Assembly (NCBI RefSeq): GCF_026410505.1 | Contig: NZ_JAPMIU010000011.1 | Span: 1 to 64,000 of the forward strand | Length of the DNA: 64,000 bases | Origin: Frateuria hangzhouensis | GTDB taxonomy: Bacteria; Pseudomonadota; Gammaproteobacteria; Xanthomonadales; Rhodanobacteraceae | Direction of reading: 5' to 3' | Shown: in pieces, positions 50,897-62,000 of the stretch | How positions within the stretch are numbered: the stretch's first letter is position 1 | Layout: the number at the start of each line of letters is the position of its first letter | The notes under the pieces: model-generated | The model's database searches: none | What the model was told of the DNA's origin: nothing | Seen by the model: the letters and a program-made list of their open reading frames with translations, nothing else | Position numbers and translations under genes: made by a program

Positions 50897-50929
50897 GGAG
50901 GCCGCCGTCTACCGTGTTCGCCCGAGCGC

Positions 50930-52021
50930 CTAGCCGGCCCGCACGCGCTTGGGGTGCGCGAACACCTCCGGCAGCGAGGTCATGGCGGCGAACCAGTCGA
51001 TGTCCATGTCGCTCTCGACGGAAAGGCGCTGCAATCCGTAATGCGATGTGGCCGGCAGGCGATTGAGCCCGGTCACGTAATTGCAGGCCATGCGGAAGCC
51101 CGCCCGCCGGGCCGCTTCGATGACCTGCGGGTTGTACGAGTCCGGGCCGCCGACCGGATAGGACAGCACTTCGATCGGTGCGCCGATTTCACGCTGGAGC
51201 GTGCGCATGGATTGGTCGATCTCGGTCACCATGTCCGCCGGCGAAAGCTTGGCCAGGATATGGTGGTGGACGCCGTGCGAGCCCACCTCCATGCCCGCCG
51301 CGCGCATCTCGCGCAACTGGTCCCAGGTCATCGGACGGCACTGCGCGTGCCGGTCCGGCCGCATGCCCCAGGCCTCGCCGAGGCGGGCGATCACCGCCGC
51401 CTGGGTGATCGCATCGAGTGCCTTGAGATGGAACAGCAGTTCCTTGCCCAGCGCCCGGCGTCCGGCCAGCGTGGCGGGCATGGCCTGGTCGAAGGCCAGC
51501 TCGTCCACCTGCAACCGCTCAACCTGCGTGCGGCATAGCATGTGGACCAGCCAGTCGTAGGCATAAGGCATGCCGCTGTCGATATGGCCGGTGGAGACGA
51601 AAAACATGGCCGACATGCCCAACTCGCGCAATATCGGAAAGGCGACATGGTAATTGTCGTCATAACCGTCATCGAAAGTGACGATGAGCGGCTTTGGCGG
51701 CAACGGCCGACCGCTGTCCAGGGCGGCAATGAGTTGATGGAAACCTATCGGATCGTAATAACGCTTGACCAGCAGCATCTGTTCGCGGAACTGGTCCGGC
51801 GAGGCGCTGATTTCGTTGAGGTCGAAAGCGAATGCATCCGGGTTGCCGACATCGAGTACCCGGTGGTAAGCCAGGATGCGCAGATCCTTGCGCAATACGC
51901 GCCGCAACGTCGTCAATCCGGGCAGCACGCCGACGGCGCTGCAAAACGCAGCCAGCCGTTGCCGCTTTCCCGGTCGCTGCAGGGCAACTTGGTCGGATCC
52001 GTTGGCGGTTTCGGTAGTCAA
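50930..52021 (-). CDS. Polysaccharide deacetylase (CE4, N-terminally extended)
   Basis: About 363 aa if translation begins at the TTG at 52021, which has GGAG seven bases upstream. The deacetylase domain shows LRILAYHRVLD, TFDDGYDDNY (motif 1) with GMSAMFFVSTG, HGVHHHILAKLS (motif 2, metal His) and VLSYPVGGPDSYN (motif 3). The final LMH-type motif is not obvious, as in the PgaB-like subset. An earlier ATG at 52102 is possible, but its extra sequence has no signal. No membrane anchor is certain. It leads the eight-gene reverse operon, so its promoter should lie in the divergent gap before 52549. Confidence 0.83.
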   Translation of the reverse strand: MTTETANGSDQVALQRPGKRQRLAAFCSAVGVLPGLTTLRRVLRKDLRILAYHRVLDVGNPDAFAFDLNEISASPDQFREQMLLVKRYYDPIGFHQLIAALDSGRPLPPKPLIVTFDDGYDDNYHVAFPILRELGMSAMFFVSTGHIDSGMPYAYDWLVHMLCRTQVERLQVDELAFDQAMPATLAGRRALGKELLFHLKALDAITQAAVIARLGEAWGMRPDRHAQCRPMTWDQLREMRAAGMEVGSHGVHHHILAKLSPADMVTEIDQSMRTLQREIGAPIEVLSYPVGGPDSYNPQVIEAARRAGFRMACNYVTGLNRLPATSHYGLQRLSVESDMDIDWFAAMTSLPEVFAHPKRVRAG

Positions 52022-52548
52022 GGCAACGCTCCATGCGCAACTGACACACCAGGACGAGGGCCGTACGGCATACGCCGGCTTCAGGTGCCGGACCCTACGC
52101 ATACCGCTATATCGACCCCGTTTCGGAAGTATGGCACTACCTCGGGTGTCATGGGTGAAATTGCACGAAAACTTCACGTATGCGACGTCGCTTTAATCGG
52201 CGATTAACTCGACCCCTCCGCGTGCCCTGCGCATGCGAATGCAACGGGCATATGTACTCGCTGCAGAACATCGACTACCGTTACCTCCCTGCACGGTTTA
52301 TGCACTCGGCGGCGCAATTAATGCGCTGGTTGCTGGACATGTCGGCCAAGGGGAAACCGCGATGCGAATGCGCGCTGCGAAAGGCGGAACCCGATCGCAT
52401 GCCGGATTTTCGCGGCGCCCCGCGGCCCACGTCGATATCCGCCCCGCCCGGGCGACGCTGTATCGGGCGTTCCGTCCCGGCGGCATCGCCGCAGCGAGCT
52501 TCGCCGGCGAATCGGCCGCGGCGCCCGGCCGCGCGGGAGCCTGACGCC
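52022..52548. other. Divergent intergenic region without a recognised gene
   Basis: These 527 bases separate the EPS operon start (reverse) and a GT4 gene (forward). The frame of the GT4 gene is open back to 52180, but its upstream part (Arg/Pro/Cys-rich) shows no domain or signal, so I leave it out. The stretch from about 52090 to 52330 is lower in G+C than the genes around it and is the probable divergent promoter region. I see no strong -35/-10 pair or long palindrome. Confidence 0.5.
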
Positions 52549-53730
52549 ATGCGCGTGCTGGTCGTCACCTCGCAGTTCCCGATCCGCGACGAGCCCACGC
52601 GCGGCCGGCCGCTCGTGCAGACCGTGCAGCAGTTGGCGCGGATGGCAACCGTCCGCGTGATCAGCCCGGTTGCCGTCTATCCGCGCTGGGCGCGACCGGG
52701 CAGCTACGTGGCGCACGCTCCAGGTGCGCCGGCAGGACTGGACGGCGAGGTCGAGTATCCGTCCTACGCCGCCCTGCCCGGCCTGACCCGCCCCCTCAAC
52801 GGCTGGCTGTGCGCCCGTGCGATCGGTGATGCGCTGGCGCGCTTCCGGCCCGACGTGGTGCTGGCCTACTGGCTCTATCCGGACGCCTACGGCGCGATGC
52901 TGGCGGCGCGGCGTGCCGGCGTGCCGCTGGTCGCCGGTGCACGCGGTTCGGACATCCGCGTGCGTGGCGGGGTCAGCCGTCGGCTGACCTGCCGCGTGGT
53001 GCGCGATGCACGGCGCCTGCTGGTGGTCAGCGAGGACCTGGGCCGGCTGGCGGTACGACGCTACGGCGCCGATGCCTCGCGGGTGCGCGTCATTTCCAAC
53101 GGATGCGATGCGGCGACCTTCCATCTCGGCGACCGGATGGCCGCACGCCAGGCGCTCGGCGTGCCTCCGGACGCCGAGGTCGTGCTGTACGTCGGTCGAC
53201 TGGTCGCCGAAAAGGGGCTGCGCGAACTGTTCGAGGCGGCTCGCCGGATTGCGGTCCAGCGGCCCAGGCTGCAGTTGGTGCTGGTCGGCGGCGGTCCCAT
53301 GCAGGCTGAACTCGAAGCGCTGGCGGCAGCGAGCGACCACGTGCGACTGGCCGGCCCATTGGCACCGGCGGCCGTGGCGCAATGGATGGTGGCGGCCGAC
53401 CTGGTGACGCTGCCGAGCTATTCCGAGGGCCACCCCAACGTGCTGGTCGAGGCCCTCGCCTGCGGCCGCCCGGTGGTAGCCACCGACGTGGGCGGTATTC
53501 CGGAGGTGGTCGACGCGGCCAGTGGGGTGCTCATCCACCCGCGCGATAGTGCCGACCTGGCGCGCGGCCTGGACGAAGCCTTGCAGCGGCACTGGGACGA
53601 GGCGGCCCTCTCCGGGCGGTTCTCCCGCAGTTGGAGCCGCGTCGCCGAGGAAACCCTCGCGCAATGCGCCGAGGCGCTGGCCGATACCGGTGCGTGCACT
53701 GGCGGCATGGGGCGGGCAGAACCGGCCTGA
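52549..53730 (+). CDS. Family 4 glycosyltransferase
   Basis: A 393-aa GT-B enzyme: MRVLVVTSQFPIRDEPTRGR start, acceptor domain to about 180, then VRVISNGCDAATFHLGDRMA, VVLYVGRLVAEKGLRELFEA and the donor ExxxE motif in SYSEGHPNVLVEALACGRPV. It resembles TIGR04063/TIGR03087-like EPS glycosyltransferases. The ATG at 52549 has GGGAG upstream. It is the only forward gene between the EPS operon and the NRPS genes and ends 21 bases from the NRPS stop (convergent). Its last 25 residues have no family counterpart. Confidence 0.9.
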   Translation: MRVLVVTSQFPIRDEPTRGRPLVQTVQQLARMATVRVISPVAVYPRWARPGSYVAHAPGAPAGLDGEVEYPSYAALPGLTRPLNGWLCARAIGDALARFRPDVVLAYWLYPDAYGAMLAARRAGVPLVAGARGSDIRVRGGVSRRLTCRVVRDARRLLVVSEDLGRLAVRRYGADASRVRVISNGCDAATFHLGDRMAARQALGVPPDAEVVLYVGRLVAEKGLRELFEAARRIAVQRPRLQLVLVGGGPMQAELEALAAASDHVRLAGPLAPAAVAQWMVAADLVTLPSYSEGHPNVLVEALACGRPVVATDVGGIPEVVDAASGVLIHPRDSADLARGLDEALQRHWDEAALSGRFSRSWSRVAEETLAQCAEALADTGACTGGMGRAEPA

Positions 53731-53751
53731 ACGCCCGCGCCGGCCCGGCCC

Positions 53752-56700
53752 TCAGCGGTTGAAGAGCCGGCGCAACTTCCCACCCAGCGACAGCGTGCCC
53801 GAACGCGCGTCACCCCACGACTCCGGCAGTTCCGTCGCCAGCGATGCCAGGGTGCTCGTGGCCACGTGCAGCAGGTTCAGACGCACCCCGGTCTCCCTGT
53901 GCACGCGCGCGGTGAATTCCACCGCGAGCAGCGAATGTCCGCCCACGTCGAAGAAATTGTCGCTCGGTCGCACTGCCGCGATGCCGACCAGCTCGCGCCA
54001 GACCCTGGCCAGGTAGGCCTGGCGCGGATCGGTCAGGGGCGGCTGCGCCGCGGAGCCGGCCGGATCGTCCTCACCATGCAGCGAGCGCATCGATGCTGGC
54101 GCCGGCAGCGCCTTGCGGTCGATCTTGCCGTTGGGCGTCTTGGGCAGCGCATCGAGCCGTTCGATGTGCTGCGGCCGCATGTAGTCAGGCAGGGTCTCGC
54201 GCAGTCTGCCGATCAGGTGCTGGACGAGCTCGGGGGCGGCGTCGGCCACCACATAGAGCACCAGCCGCACGTCGTTGCCGCCGAACGATCGCGCCACCGC
54301 CACGCATTCGCGCACGGCCGGCTCCGCTGCGGCGGCCGCCTCGATGTCGCCCGGCTCGATGCGATATCCGCGGATCTTTATCTGATTGTCCGCACGGCCG
54401 TGAAAATACAGCACGCCCTCGCGCAGGCTGCCCAGGTCGCCGGTGCGGTACATGCGTGCATCGCCGCCGGCAAACGGATCGGCGACGAAGCGCTCGGCGG
54501 TCAGTTCGGGGCGGAACAGATAGCCGTCCGAAACACCGTCGCCGCCGATCCAGATTTCCCCCACCACGCCGGCCGGTACCGGTCGGCTGCTCGCATCGAG
54601 CACATAGATCCGCGTATTGGCGATCGGCTTGCCCAGCGGGATGGTGGCGACGTCCGGATCGATCCGCGCAACCGTCGACCAGATGGTCGTTTCGGTAGGG
54701 CCGTAGAGGTTCCAGAATTCCCCGCAGCTCCCGGCCATGGCACGTGCCAGCGTCAATGGCAGCGCCTCGCCACCGACGAACAGGCGCAGCCGCCGCACCA
54801 CGTGCTCCTGGCCCAGGCCCTGCAGCAGCTGCAGCAGCGACGGGGTGGTCTGCAGCACCGTGCAACCGGTACGTTCGATGAGCTCGAACAACGTCGCCGG
54901 CTCACGATGCAGCAGCTCGGTGGCAATGACCAGCCGGCCACCGACGATCAGCGGCAGGTACAACTCCAGGCCGGCGATGTCGAAGGACAGCGTGGTCACC
55001 GCACACAGCACGTCGTCGGCGCCGAACCCCGGTTCGCGGCACATGCTGAGCAGGAAGTTGACCAGGTTCCTGTGCAGGATCCGGACGCCCTTGGGTTCAC
55101 CGGTCGAGCCGGAAGTGAACAGCACATAGGCCAGGTCGTCTCCACGCACCGCGGGCAGCGGTGCTTCATCGACGCGCTCTGCGCGCAGTCGCGCCACTGC
55201 CAGCAGTTCGCGCCCCTCGGCGACCACCTCCGGCACCTGTTGCGGATCGGTCATGAGGACATGGCGCAGGCGCGCGTGCGTCGCCATGTGGCGTAATCGT
55301 CCATCCGGGAATTTGGGATCCAGCGGCACGTAGGCCGCGCCGCTGCGCAGGATGCCCAGCACCGCCACCAACATGTCCAGGCTGCGCGGCACGCACACGC
55401 CCACCATCTCGCCGCGGCCGATGCCACGCCGCCCCAGCGCCTGTGCGACCGCGCGGGTTGCGCGTTCCAGGGCGGCATAGTCGATCCGTTCGCCCTCGCA
55501 TTCGGCGGCGATGCGCCCCGGGGTCTGGCGCATCTGCGCTTCGATCAATGCCGTCAGCGCCTGCTCCCGGTCGTAGGCGCTTGCCGTTGCGTTCCATGCC
55601 TCCAGTACCTCACGGCGCGCATCGGTACCGAGCAGTTCCAGGTCGTCCACCGAGGCATCCGCGGCACCCTCGTCGACCATCGCGGACAACAGGGTCGCGT
55701 AAAGCCCGATCCAGCGCCGCACGGTGGAGCTGTCGTAGCGCGCGGTCGCGTAATGCACGTCCAGGGTGAGGGTCTCGCCGCTGTCGGCCAGGTTGAAATA
55801 CAGGTCCCAGTCCAACGCCACCCGCGGACATTCGCGCAGTTCATGGGCCAGCCCCGCGAAAGCCCGGGTCGGCAGGCGTGGCAACAGGTTGAACGTGACA
55901 CCGGTCAGCGGGGCTTCGCCGCCGCTGGCGCGCAGGCCGAGCGCACGCAGGATATTGGTCAACGTGGTGTCCTGGTGTGCAGCGGCATCCAGCAGCGCGG
56001 TATGGACCTGTTTCACCAGCTGGCCCAACGGGGCGCCGTGGGCGATGTCCAGGCGCACCGGCAACGCACTGACACCGTCGCCCATCACCACGCCGTTTCC
56101 GCTCAGCGCCAGCCCGGCGAACGGCACCGCCACCGCGAAATCGCGCTGTCCGGACAGCCGCGCCATCAACATGCCGAAGCCAGCCAGCAACAAGCCGTAC
56201 AGGCTGACACCATGACCCCGGGCCGCTTGCCTGAGCGCCACGGCCAGCGCAGGGTCGAAGTCGTACTGCTCGGTACCCGCGGCGTAGTCCGGTTGCGCGG
56301 GTGCCGGCCGATCGGCGGGCAACCGCAAGGCCGCGGGCGGCGCCTCATGCAGTGTCTTCCAATAGGCGAGGCTGGCAGCGCCGGCGCCGTCGCGACGGCG
56401 CGCCTGCTCATCGAGCAGATGGCGCCGGAACGATCCGGCCTGCGCAAGAGCGGGCTCCTTGTCGGCAACGTACGCGTTGTAGGAGGTGGCCAATTCATCG
56501 ACGAACAAGGCCATCGACCAGCCGTCCATGACCAGATGATGGGCGATCACGTGCAGCGCATGATCCGCCTCGCCAAGCCGTACGAGGGCGAACCGCACCA
56601 GCGGCGCCGCCGTCAGGTCGAACGGCCGGCCGGCCTGTTGTTCGCAGAACTCCCGCAGTCGTTCTTCGGCCTGCCCGTCGGCATAGTCCAGCAGTGCCAG

Positions 56701-58752
56701 CGGCAGGGTTGCCCCGGCCTCGAATCGCTGGCTGCTGCCGTCGCCGGCAACACTGAAGCGAAGCGCTTCATGGCGCTGCCAGACCGTGGCAAGCGCGCGC
56801 TCCAGCGCCGTCCTGTCCAGCGTGCCGCGCAGGCGGAGCAAGGACGATTCGTTGAAGGCGAGCGACGCCGTTTCGCCAAACTGGCACGCGAACCATTTCT
56901 CCATCTGTGCTTCGCTGAGCGGCAGCGCGAGGGGAAGATCCATGACCGGATCGTTTTGCGCCACCGGCGTTGGTGCATCGGGCGCGGATACCGTGCCGAG
57001 CGCGCGCGCCTGCTGTCGCGGCGTCGGCAGGTCGTACACCGTTTGTGCGGCCAGCGTCGCGCCGGCCAGTGCGCGCAGCCGGGTGACGAAAATCATGACC
57101 TGCAGCGAGTCGGCACCCAGATCGAACACGTTGGCGTCGACATCCACCGCGGGCACGCCCAGCAGTTGGGCCCAGAGGTCGGCGATGCGCACCTCGACCG
57201 CTTCGTCGCCTGGCGTGCCGACCGCCGCCATGGCAATGGTGGACTCGGCTTCCAGCCGGCGGCGGTCGATCTTGCCGTTCGGCGTGCGCGGCAACGTTCG
57301 GCGTACCACAACGCGATGAGGCCGGGCGAAGGCGGGCAGCCGCTCAGCCAGGTGTCGCCCGAGCTCGGCCTGGACCGATTCGGTGGAGACTGCGAGGTCA
57401 TCCAGCAGGACATGAGCGACCAGACGCCGTCCGGCGGAGCCCGCGGGAGCCACCACCGCCACCTGGCTTACCGCCGCGTGAGTGGCCAGGACGCCTTCCA
57501 CCTCTGCCAGCTCGACACGATGTCCGGCAATCTTCACCTGATCGTCCGTCCGGCCGAGAAACGTGAGATGGCCATCAGCCGCGCGGCGCACCCGGTCGCC
57601 GGAGCGGTACACCCGCTCTGGCGCGGCGCCCGCGGCTTCCAGGTGCACGAAGCAACCGGCACTCGGGATGGGGCGGTTGATGTAACCGTCGGCCAGGCAC
57701 GCACCTGCGATCAGCAACTCGCCGTCGGCGCCGACTGGTACCGGTTGCATCGCTTCGTCCACCACATGCAACCGCACGGTCGGTCGCGGTTGGCCCAACG
57801 GCGGACGGTCCGGCCATTGTGCCGGATCACCGGCGAGCGAATGGCTGGTAACGAATACGCTGGCTTCGGTGGGGCCGTACTCGTTGTGGAGAACGGCTCC
57901 AGGCATGGCGGCAAACAACTGGCGGATGGCCGGCGTGATCACCAGCGCTTCGCCACCGGTAGTCACATCGCGCAGCGCCTGCGGTCGTGCGCCGCCCTCG
58001 GCGTGGGCCTGCGCCATGGCAAACAGCGAGACATAAGGCAGCGATATCCGCTCGATGCGCAGCCTGCGCAGGTGTTCCAGCAGGCCGAAAGGGTCTTGGC
58101 GAAGTGTTTCGGGCGCGATCATCAGCGTCCCGCCGGTCGCCAGAGTCGCGAAGACATCGCGCACGGCCGGATCGAAGCCAAGGGGCACGTACTGTAGTAC
58201 GCGCGCTGGCCGGCCCAGGCGCGGATGGTTCACGTGCCAGGCCACCAGGTCATCGAGCGCACGGCGCGGCAGCACCGCGCCCTTGGGCTGCCCGGTCGAA
58301 CCCGAGGTGAAGATCACATAAGCCGGCTGATCGGCCGCCGCGGCCACGGCATCGATCGGGGCGCCGGCGACGGTCGACTCCAGCACGGGCAGCCCCAAGG
58401 CCTGCAATGCCCCACCATGCATGTCGGGCCCGGCCACGATCAGCCGAGGCCGCGCGTCTCGCACCATGCTGGCCAGGCGGGCAGGCGGGTGGGACAGGTC
58501 CAGCGGCAGCCAGGCCGCGCCGGCGCAGTACACCGCCAACATGCTCACGATGCTTTCGACCGAACGGTCGCAGGCCACGCCGACGATGTCTCCCGGTGCG
58601 GCCCCCTCCCTCCGCAGGCGCCCCGCTAGCGCCAGCGTGCGCGTACGTAGCGTGGCGTAGTCGAGTTCGCACTGGTCGTCCGACAAAGCCAGGCGCGCGG
58701 GATCCATCTCGGCCCAATGCAGAAAGCCGAGCGCCATGTGATCAGCTTGCAT
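53752..58752 (-). CDS. Non-ribosomal peptide synthetase, A-T-C-A-T without thioesterase
   Basis: A 1666-aa NRPS. Adenylation domain 1 (about 25-500) has IFTSGSTGQPKGAV (A3), EYGPTEAS (A5), YRSGDRVRR and PNGKIDR (A10). Carrier 1 has DLGADSL with the phosphopantetheine Ser at 549. The condensation domain (about 605-1045) has HHLVMDGWS (HHxxxDG). Adenylation domain 2 (about 1070-1560) has LFTSGSTGEPKGVRI, LYGPTETTIW and PNGKIDRK, and carrier 2 has VGGHSLL. The chain ends LSLGGKLRRLFNR with no release domain. Domain 2 has a specificity line read by eye as D-I-L-Q-F-G-L-I-W-K, close to a glycine-type code; domain 1 (FDPAV start) is unassigned. It begins with an A domain, so it could start a chain. 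AGGGGG lies just before the ATG at 58752. Confidence 0.93.
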   Translation of the reverse strand: MQADHMALGFLHWAEMDPARLALSDDQCELDYATLRTRTLALAGRLRREGAAPGDIVGVACDRSVESIVSMLAVYCAGAAWLPLDLSHPPARLASMVRDARPRLIVAGPDMHGGALQALGLPVLESTVAGAPIDAVAAAADQPAYVIFTSGSTGQPKGAVLPRRALDDLVAWHVNHPRLGRPARVLQYVPLGFDPAVRDVFATLATGGTLMIAPETLRQDPFGLLEHLRRLRIERISLPYVSLFAMAQAHAEGGARPQALRDVTTGGEALVITPAIRQLFAAMPGAVLHNEYGPTEASVFVTSHSLAGDPAQWPDRPPLGQPRPTVRLHVVDEAMQPVPVGADGELLIAGACLADGYINRPIPSAGCFVHLEAAGAAPERVYRSGDRVRRAADGHLTFLGRTDDQVKIAGHRVELAEVEGVLATHAAVSQVAVVAPAGSAGRRLVAHVLLDDLAVSTESVQAELGRHLAERLPAFARPHRVVVRRTLPRTPNGKIDRRRLEAESTIAMAAVGTPGDEAVEVRIADLWAQLLGVPAVDVDANVFDLGADSLQVMIFVTRLRALAGATLAAQTVYDLPTPRQQARALGTVSAPDAPTPVAQNDPVMDLPLALPLSEAQMEKWFACQFGETASLAFNESSLLRLRGTLDRTALERALATVWQRHEALRFSVAGDGSSQRFEAGATLPLALLDYADGQAEERLREFCEQQAGRPFDLTAAPLVRFALVRLGEADHALHVIAHHLVMDGWSMALFVDELATSYNAYVADKEPALAQAGSFRRHLLDEQARRRDGAGAASLAYWKTLHEAPPAALRLPADRPAPAQPDYAAGTEQYDFDPALAVALRQAARGHGVSLYGLLLAGFGMLMARLSGQRDFAVAVPFAGLALSGNGVVMGDGVSALPVRLDIAHGAPLGQLVKQVHTALLDAAAHQDTTLTNILRALGLRASGGEAPLTGVTFNLLPRLPTRAFAGLAHELRECPRVALDWDLYFNLADSGETLTLDVHYATARYDSSTVRRWIGLYATLLSAMVDEGAADASVDDLELLGTDARREVLEAWNATASAYDREQALTALIEAQMRQTPGRIAAECEGERIDYAALERATRAVAQALGRRGIGRGEMVGVCVPRSLDMLVAVLGILRSGAAYVPLDPKFPDGRLRHMATHARLRHVLMTDPQQVPEVVAEGRELLAVARLRAERVDEAPLPAVRGDDLAYVLFTSGSTGEPKGVRILHRNLVNFLLSMCREPGFGADDVLCAVTTLSFDIAGLELYLPLIVGGRLVIATELLHREPATLFELIERTGCTVLQTTPSLLQLLQGLGQEHVVRRLRLFVGGEALPLTLARAMAGSCGEFWNLYGPTETTIWSTVARIDPDVATIPLGKPIANTRIYVLDASSRPVPAGVVGEIWIGGDGVSDGYLFRPELTAERFVADPFAGGDARMYRTGDLGSLREGVLYFHGRADNQIKIRGYRIEPGDIEAAAAAEPAVRECVAVARSFGGNDVRLVLYVVADAAPELVQHLIGRLRETLPDYMRPQHIERLDALPKTPNGKIDRKALPAPASMRSLHGEDDPAGSAAQPPLTDPRQAYLARVWRELVGIAAVRPSDNFFDVGGHSLLAVEFTARVHRETGVRLNLLHVATSTLASLATELPESWGDARSGTLSLGGKLRRLFNR

Positions 58753-59048
58753 CCTTCCCCCTAACGATCGAATTCCCGTTCGTTCAAAGCAGCAAAGCAG
58801 TCATTGCACAGCCTGGATCCGGAAAGTACCGCAATTGCCAAATGCGTACCAATGCGCGTCATCGCGGCCATTTTTTTGATAGGAGCGCGCGCGATCCCGT
58901 GCGGACAAGGAGTGCCGTTCCCGCTGGGCAAATGCGGCGACCGGACGGCGTACATGCGGCCCGTTCAAATGGCGCGGACGGGGCACGTCACGCCACCTGC
59001 GCCGCGGCGACGACCCGCGGAGGCGTCCAACACCGCGAACCATCGCCC
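58753..59048. other. Gap between the two NRPS genes
   Basis: These 296 bases hold no recognisable gene. A run of seven T on the forward strand at 58871-58877 is not next to a stem and points the wrong way for a terminator of the upstream NRPS. Part of the gap is lower in G+C and could hold a promoter for the second NRPS gene, but no good box pair is seen. Confidence 0.4.
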
Positions 59049-62000
59049 TCAATCGGACCTGCCAATGCCCAGCAGACGGCGCAGCCGTGAACCTATCGCC
59101 GTCCGCGAATCCGCCGGCGGCTGTGGCACCGAGGCGCCCCCTTCGGGAAGCGCAGCGGCGAGCGCGGCCAGCGTGCCGGTGGCGATATCCAGCAGATTGA
59201 TGCGCACGCCGGTTTCCCTGCGCACGCGCGCCGTCAGCTCCATCGCCAGCAGCGAATGCCCACCCACGTCGAAGAAATTGTCGCTTGGCTGGACCTGGGC
59301 CACTCCGATGAGTTCGCACCACAGCGTCGCCAGATATCGCTCGCGCGGCTCGGCATCGGCCAACCAGCCGGCACGGTCTTCTGCGGGCGTCACCCCGGTG
59401 CGCAACTGCGGCATGGGCAACGCCTTGCGGTCGACCTTGCCGTTGGGTGTGCGCGGCAACGCCGGCAGTGCCACCAGGTACTGCGGCTGCATGTAGCCTG
59501 GCAGTTGCGCGGCGAGCCGGCCGCGCAGGCGCGGCAGCAGGCTGGTTTCGGCTTCGCCGGAGGCGACGTACAGCAGCAGCCGGCGGTCCTGCGCATCGAC
59601 GTCGTGGATGGCCGCGACACATTCGTCGACCGCCGGATCCTCCCGCGCGATCGATTCGATCTCGCCCAGCTCGATGCGGAAACCGCGCAGCTTGATCTGG
59701 AAATCGAGCCGGCCCAAATGTTCCAGCGTGCCGTCGCTGCACCAGCGTCCGCGGTCGCCGGTGCGATACATGCGCGCGCCCGGGAGCCCCGCGTATGGAT
59801 CGGCGACGAAACGTTCGGCGGTCAGGTCGGGCCGATGGCGATAGCCCAGCGCGACGCCGGCACCGCCGATCCAGATTTCGCCGGGCACGCCCACGGGACA
59901 ACGCTGCCCTTGCTCGTCGCGGATCCACACTGTGGTGTTGGCGATCGGCTTGCCGATGGCGATGCGCTCGCGCGGGTGCTCGACGCGCCAGCAGGTCGAC
60001 CACACCGTGGTCTCGGTCGGGCCGTACAGATTCCACACTTCGCTGCAGCGGGCCAGCAATTGGGCAGCCAGTTCCGGCGACAGCGCCTCGCCGCCGCACA
60101 AGGCGCGGAAGCCCGGGGTGCCGCACCAGCCCGCCTGCAACAGCGCCTGCCAGGTGGCCGGCGTCGCCTGCATCACGGTGGCGTGGCTCGCCATGAGCAA
60201 GCCCTTGAGCGCCTCGCCGTCCATCGCGTCATCGCGCCGGGCCACCACGACCTCACCACCGACGCTCAACGGGCCGAACAGCTCCAGCACGGCGATATCG
60301 AAAGACAACGTGGTCACCGCCAGCAGCCGGTCGTCCTCGCGCAGGCCGGGACGGGCCGCCATGGCGGTAAGGAAATTCACCGCCGCCCGGTGCGCAATCT
60401 CCACGCCTTTGGGCTTGCCGGTGGAACCGGAGGTGTAGATCACGTAGGCGATCGCATCGGGAGAGACCTGCGCTTCGACCGGCAGCGGCATCGCGGGCAG
60501 ATCCTCCATCGCCGCCGATTCGTCGAGCAGCAGCACCTCGCACTCGCAGGCCGGGAAACGCGAGAACAGCCGCTGCTCGGTCACCAGCACCGCCAGCCCG
60601 GCGTCCTCGAGCATGAAGGCCAGCCGCCCGGCCGGGAACGACGGGTCCAGCGGCACATAGCCCGCGCCGGTCTTGAGCGCGCCCAGCAGCGCGGCGACCA
60701 TGTCGAAGCCGCGGTCCAGCGCGATGCCGACCAGCGCGCCCGACCCCGCGCCGCGCGCGCGCAACGCATGCGCGATGCGGTTGGCGCGGGCATCCAGTTC
60801 GGCGTAGGTGAGTCGCGCATTGGCGCCGCGCAGGGCGATGCGTTGCGGGGTCCGCCGGGCCTGGGCCTCGACCAGGCCATGCAGGCTCTGCGCGGGAATC
60901 TCCGCGGCAGTGGCATTCCAGCGTTCCAGTTGCGCGATCTCGTCCGGCGGCAGCAGCGCCAGCCGGCACACCGGCTGGTCCGGCTCGGCCAGCGCCGAGG
61001 CCAGCAGCGCTTCGTAGTTCCTGCGCAGGCGCGCGGCGGCCTCGGTATCGAAAAGATCGGTGCTGTAGGTCAGTCCACCAAGCAGGCCGTGGTCCTGTTC
61101 GATGAACCACAAGCCCAGGTCGTCGGCGGCGCCGCGCTGGAACACCGGCAGGTGCTCGTGCCTGAGCTGCGCCCAGCACAGGTTGCGGTGGCGCACGTCC
61201 TGGAACGAGAAGCTGGCCTGGTAGATCGGCGAGCGGCTTTCGTCGCGCGGCACGCGAAGGTCCCTGACCAGTCGTTCGAATGGCACGTCCGGGCAGGCGA
61301 AGGCATCGAGCACCACGCCGCGCACCTGTTGCAGGACGGTGTTGAACGAGGCCTGCGGATCGATCTGCAGCCGCAACGGCAGGGCGTTGACGAAGAAGCC
61401 CATCACCGATTCGAGCTCGGCCGTCTCCCGCCCGCGCACGGGCACGCCGACGATCAGGTCGCGCTGGCCGCCGCTGCGGTGCAGGAACACGTAATAGGCC
61501 GCCAGCAACACCATGAACGAAGTGGTGCCGGTGCGCTGGCCCAGCCCGCGCACCGCTTCCATGCCCTCGGTCGACAGCCGGATCCACTCGGTGGCGCCGG
61601 CGCCCGACGGCCGTGGCGGGCGTGGGCGGGCCGCGGGCAGCTCCAGCGGTTCGAGCGGGCCGGCCAGGCGTTCGCGCCAGTGCGCAAGCTGGCGCTCCAG
61701 TTCCGGGCCCTGCATCCAGTCGCGCTGCCAGGCGGCAAAGTCGCCGTACTCGACCGCCGGCGGCGGCAAGGCCATCGGCCGGCCTTCGCAGGAAGCGGTA
61801 TAGGCCTCCGACAGCTCCGCGTACAGCAGATCGAATGACCAGCCGTCCCAGATGATGTGATGGGCCATGAAGAAGAACACGTGGTCCTGCTCGGCGAGCT
61901 TGAACAGCCGCACGCGGAACAGCGGCGCAGCGGCCAGGTCGAAGGGCTCGGCGATCATTGCATCGAGCCGCTGCATGAGTGCCGCCTCGCGTTCCCGCAG

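Noticed and set aside
58871-58877. Run of seven T between the NRPS genes, considered as a terminator
   Set aside because: No adjacent GC stem, and the orientation is opposite to the upstream NRPS transcript.
55753-61838. Very long forward frames (814 and 860 codons) opposite the NRPS genes
   Set aside because: Antisense of highly conserved GC-rich A and C domains; no recognisable protein features of their own.
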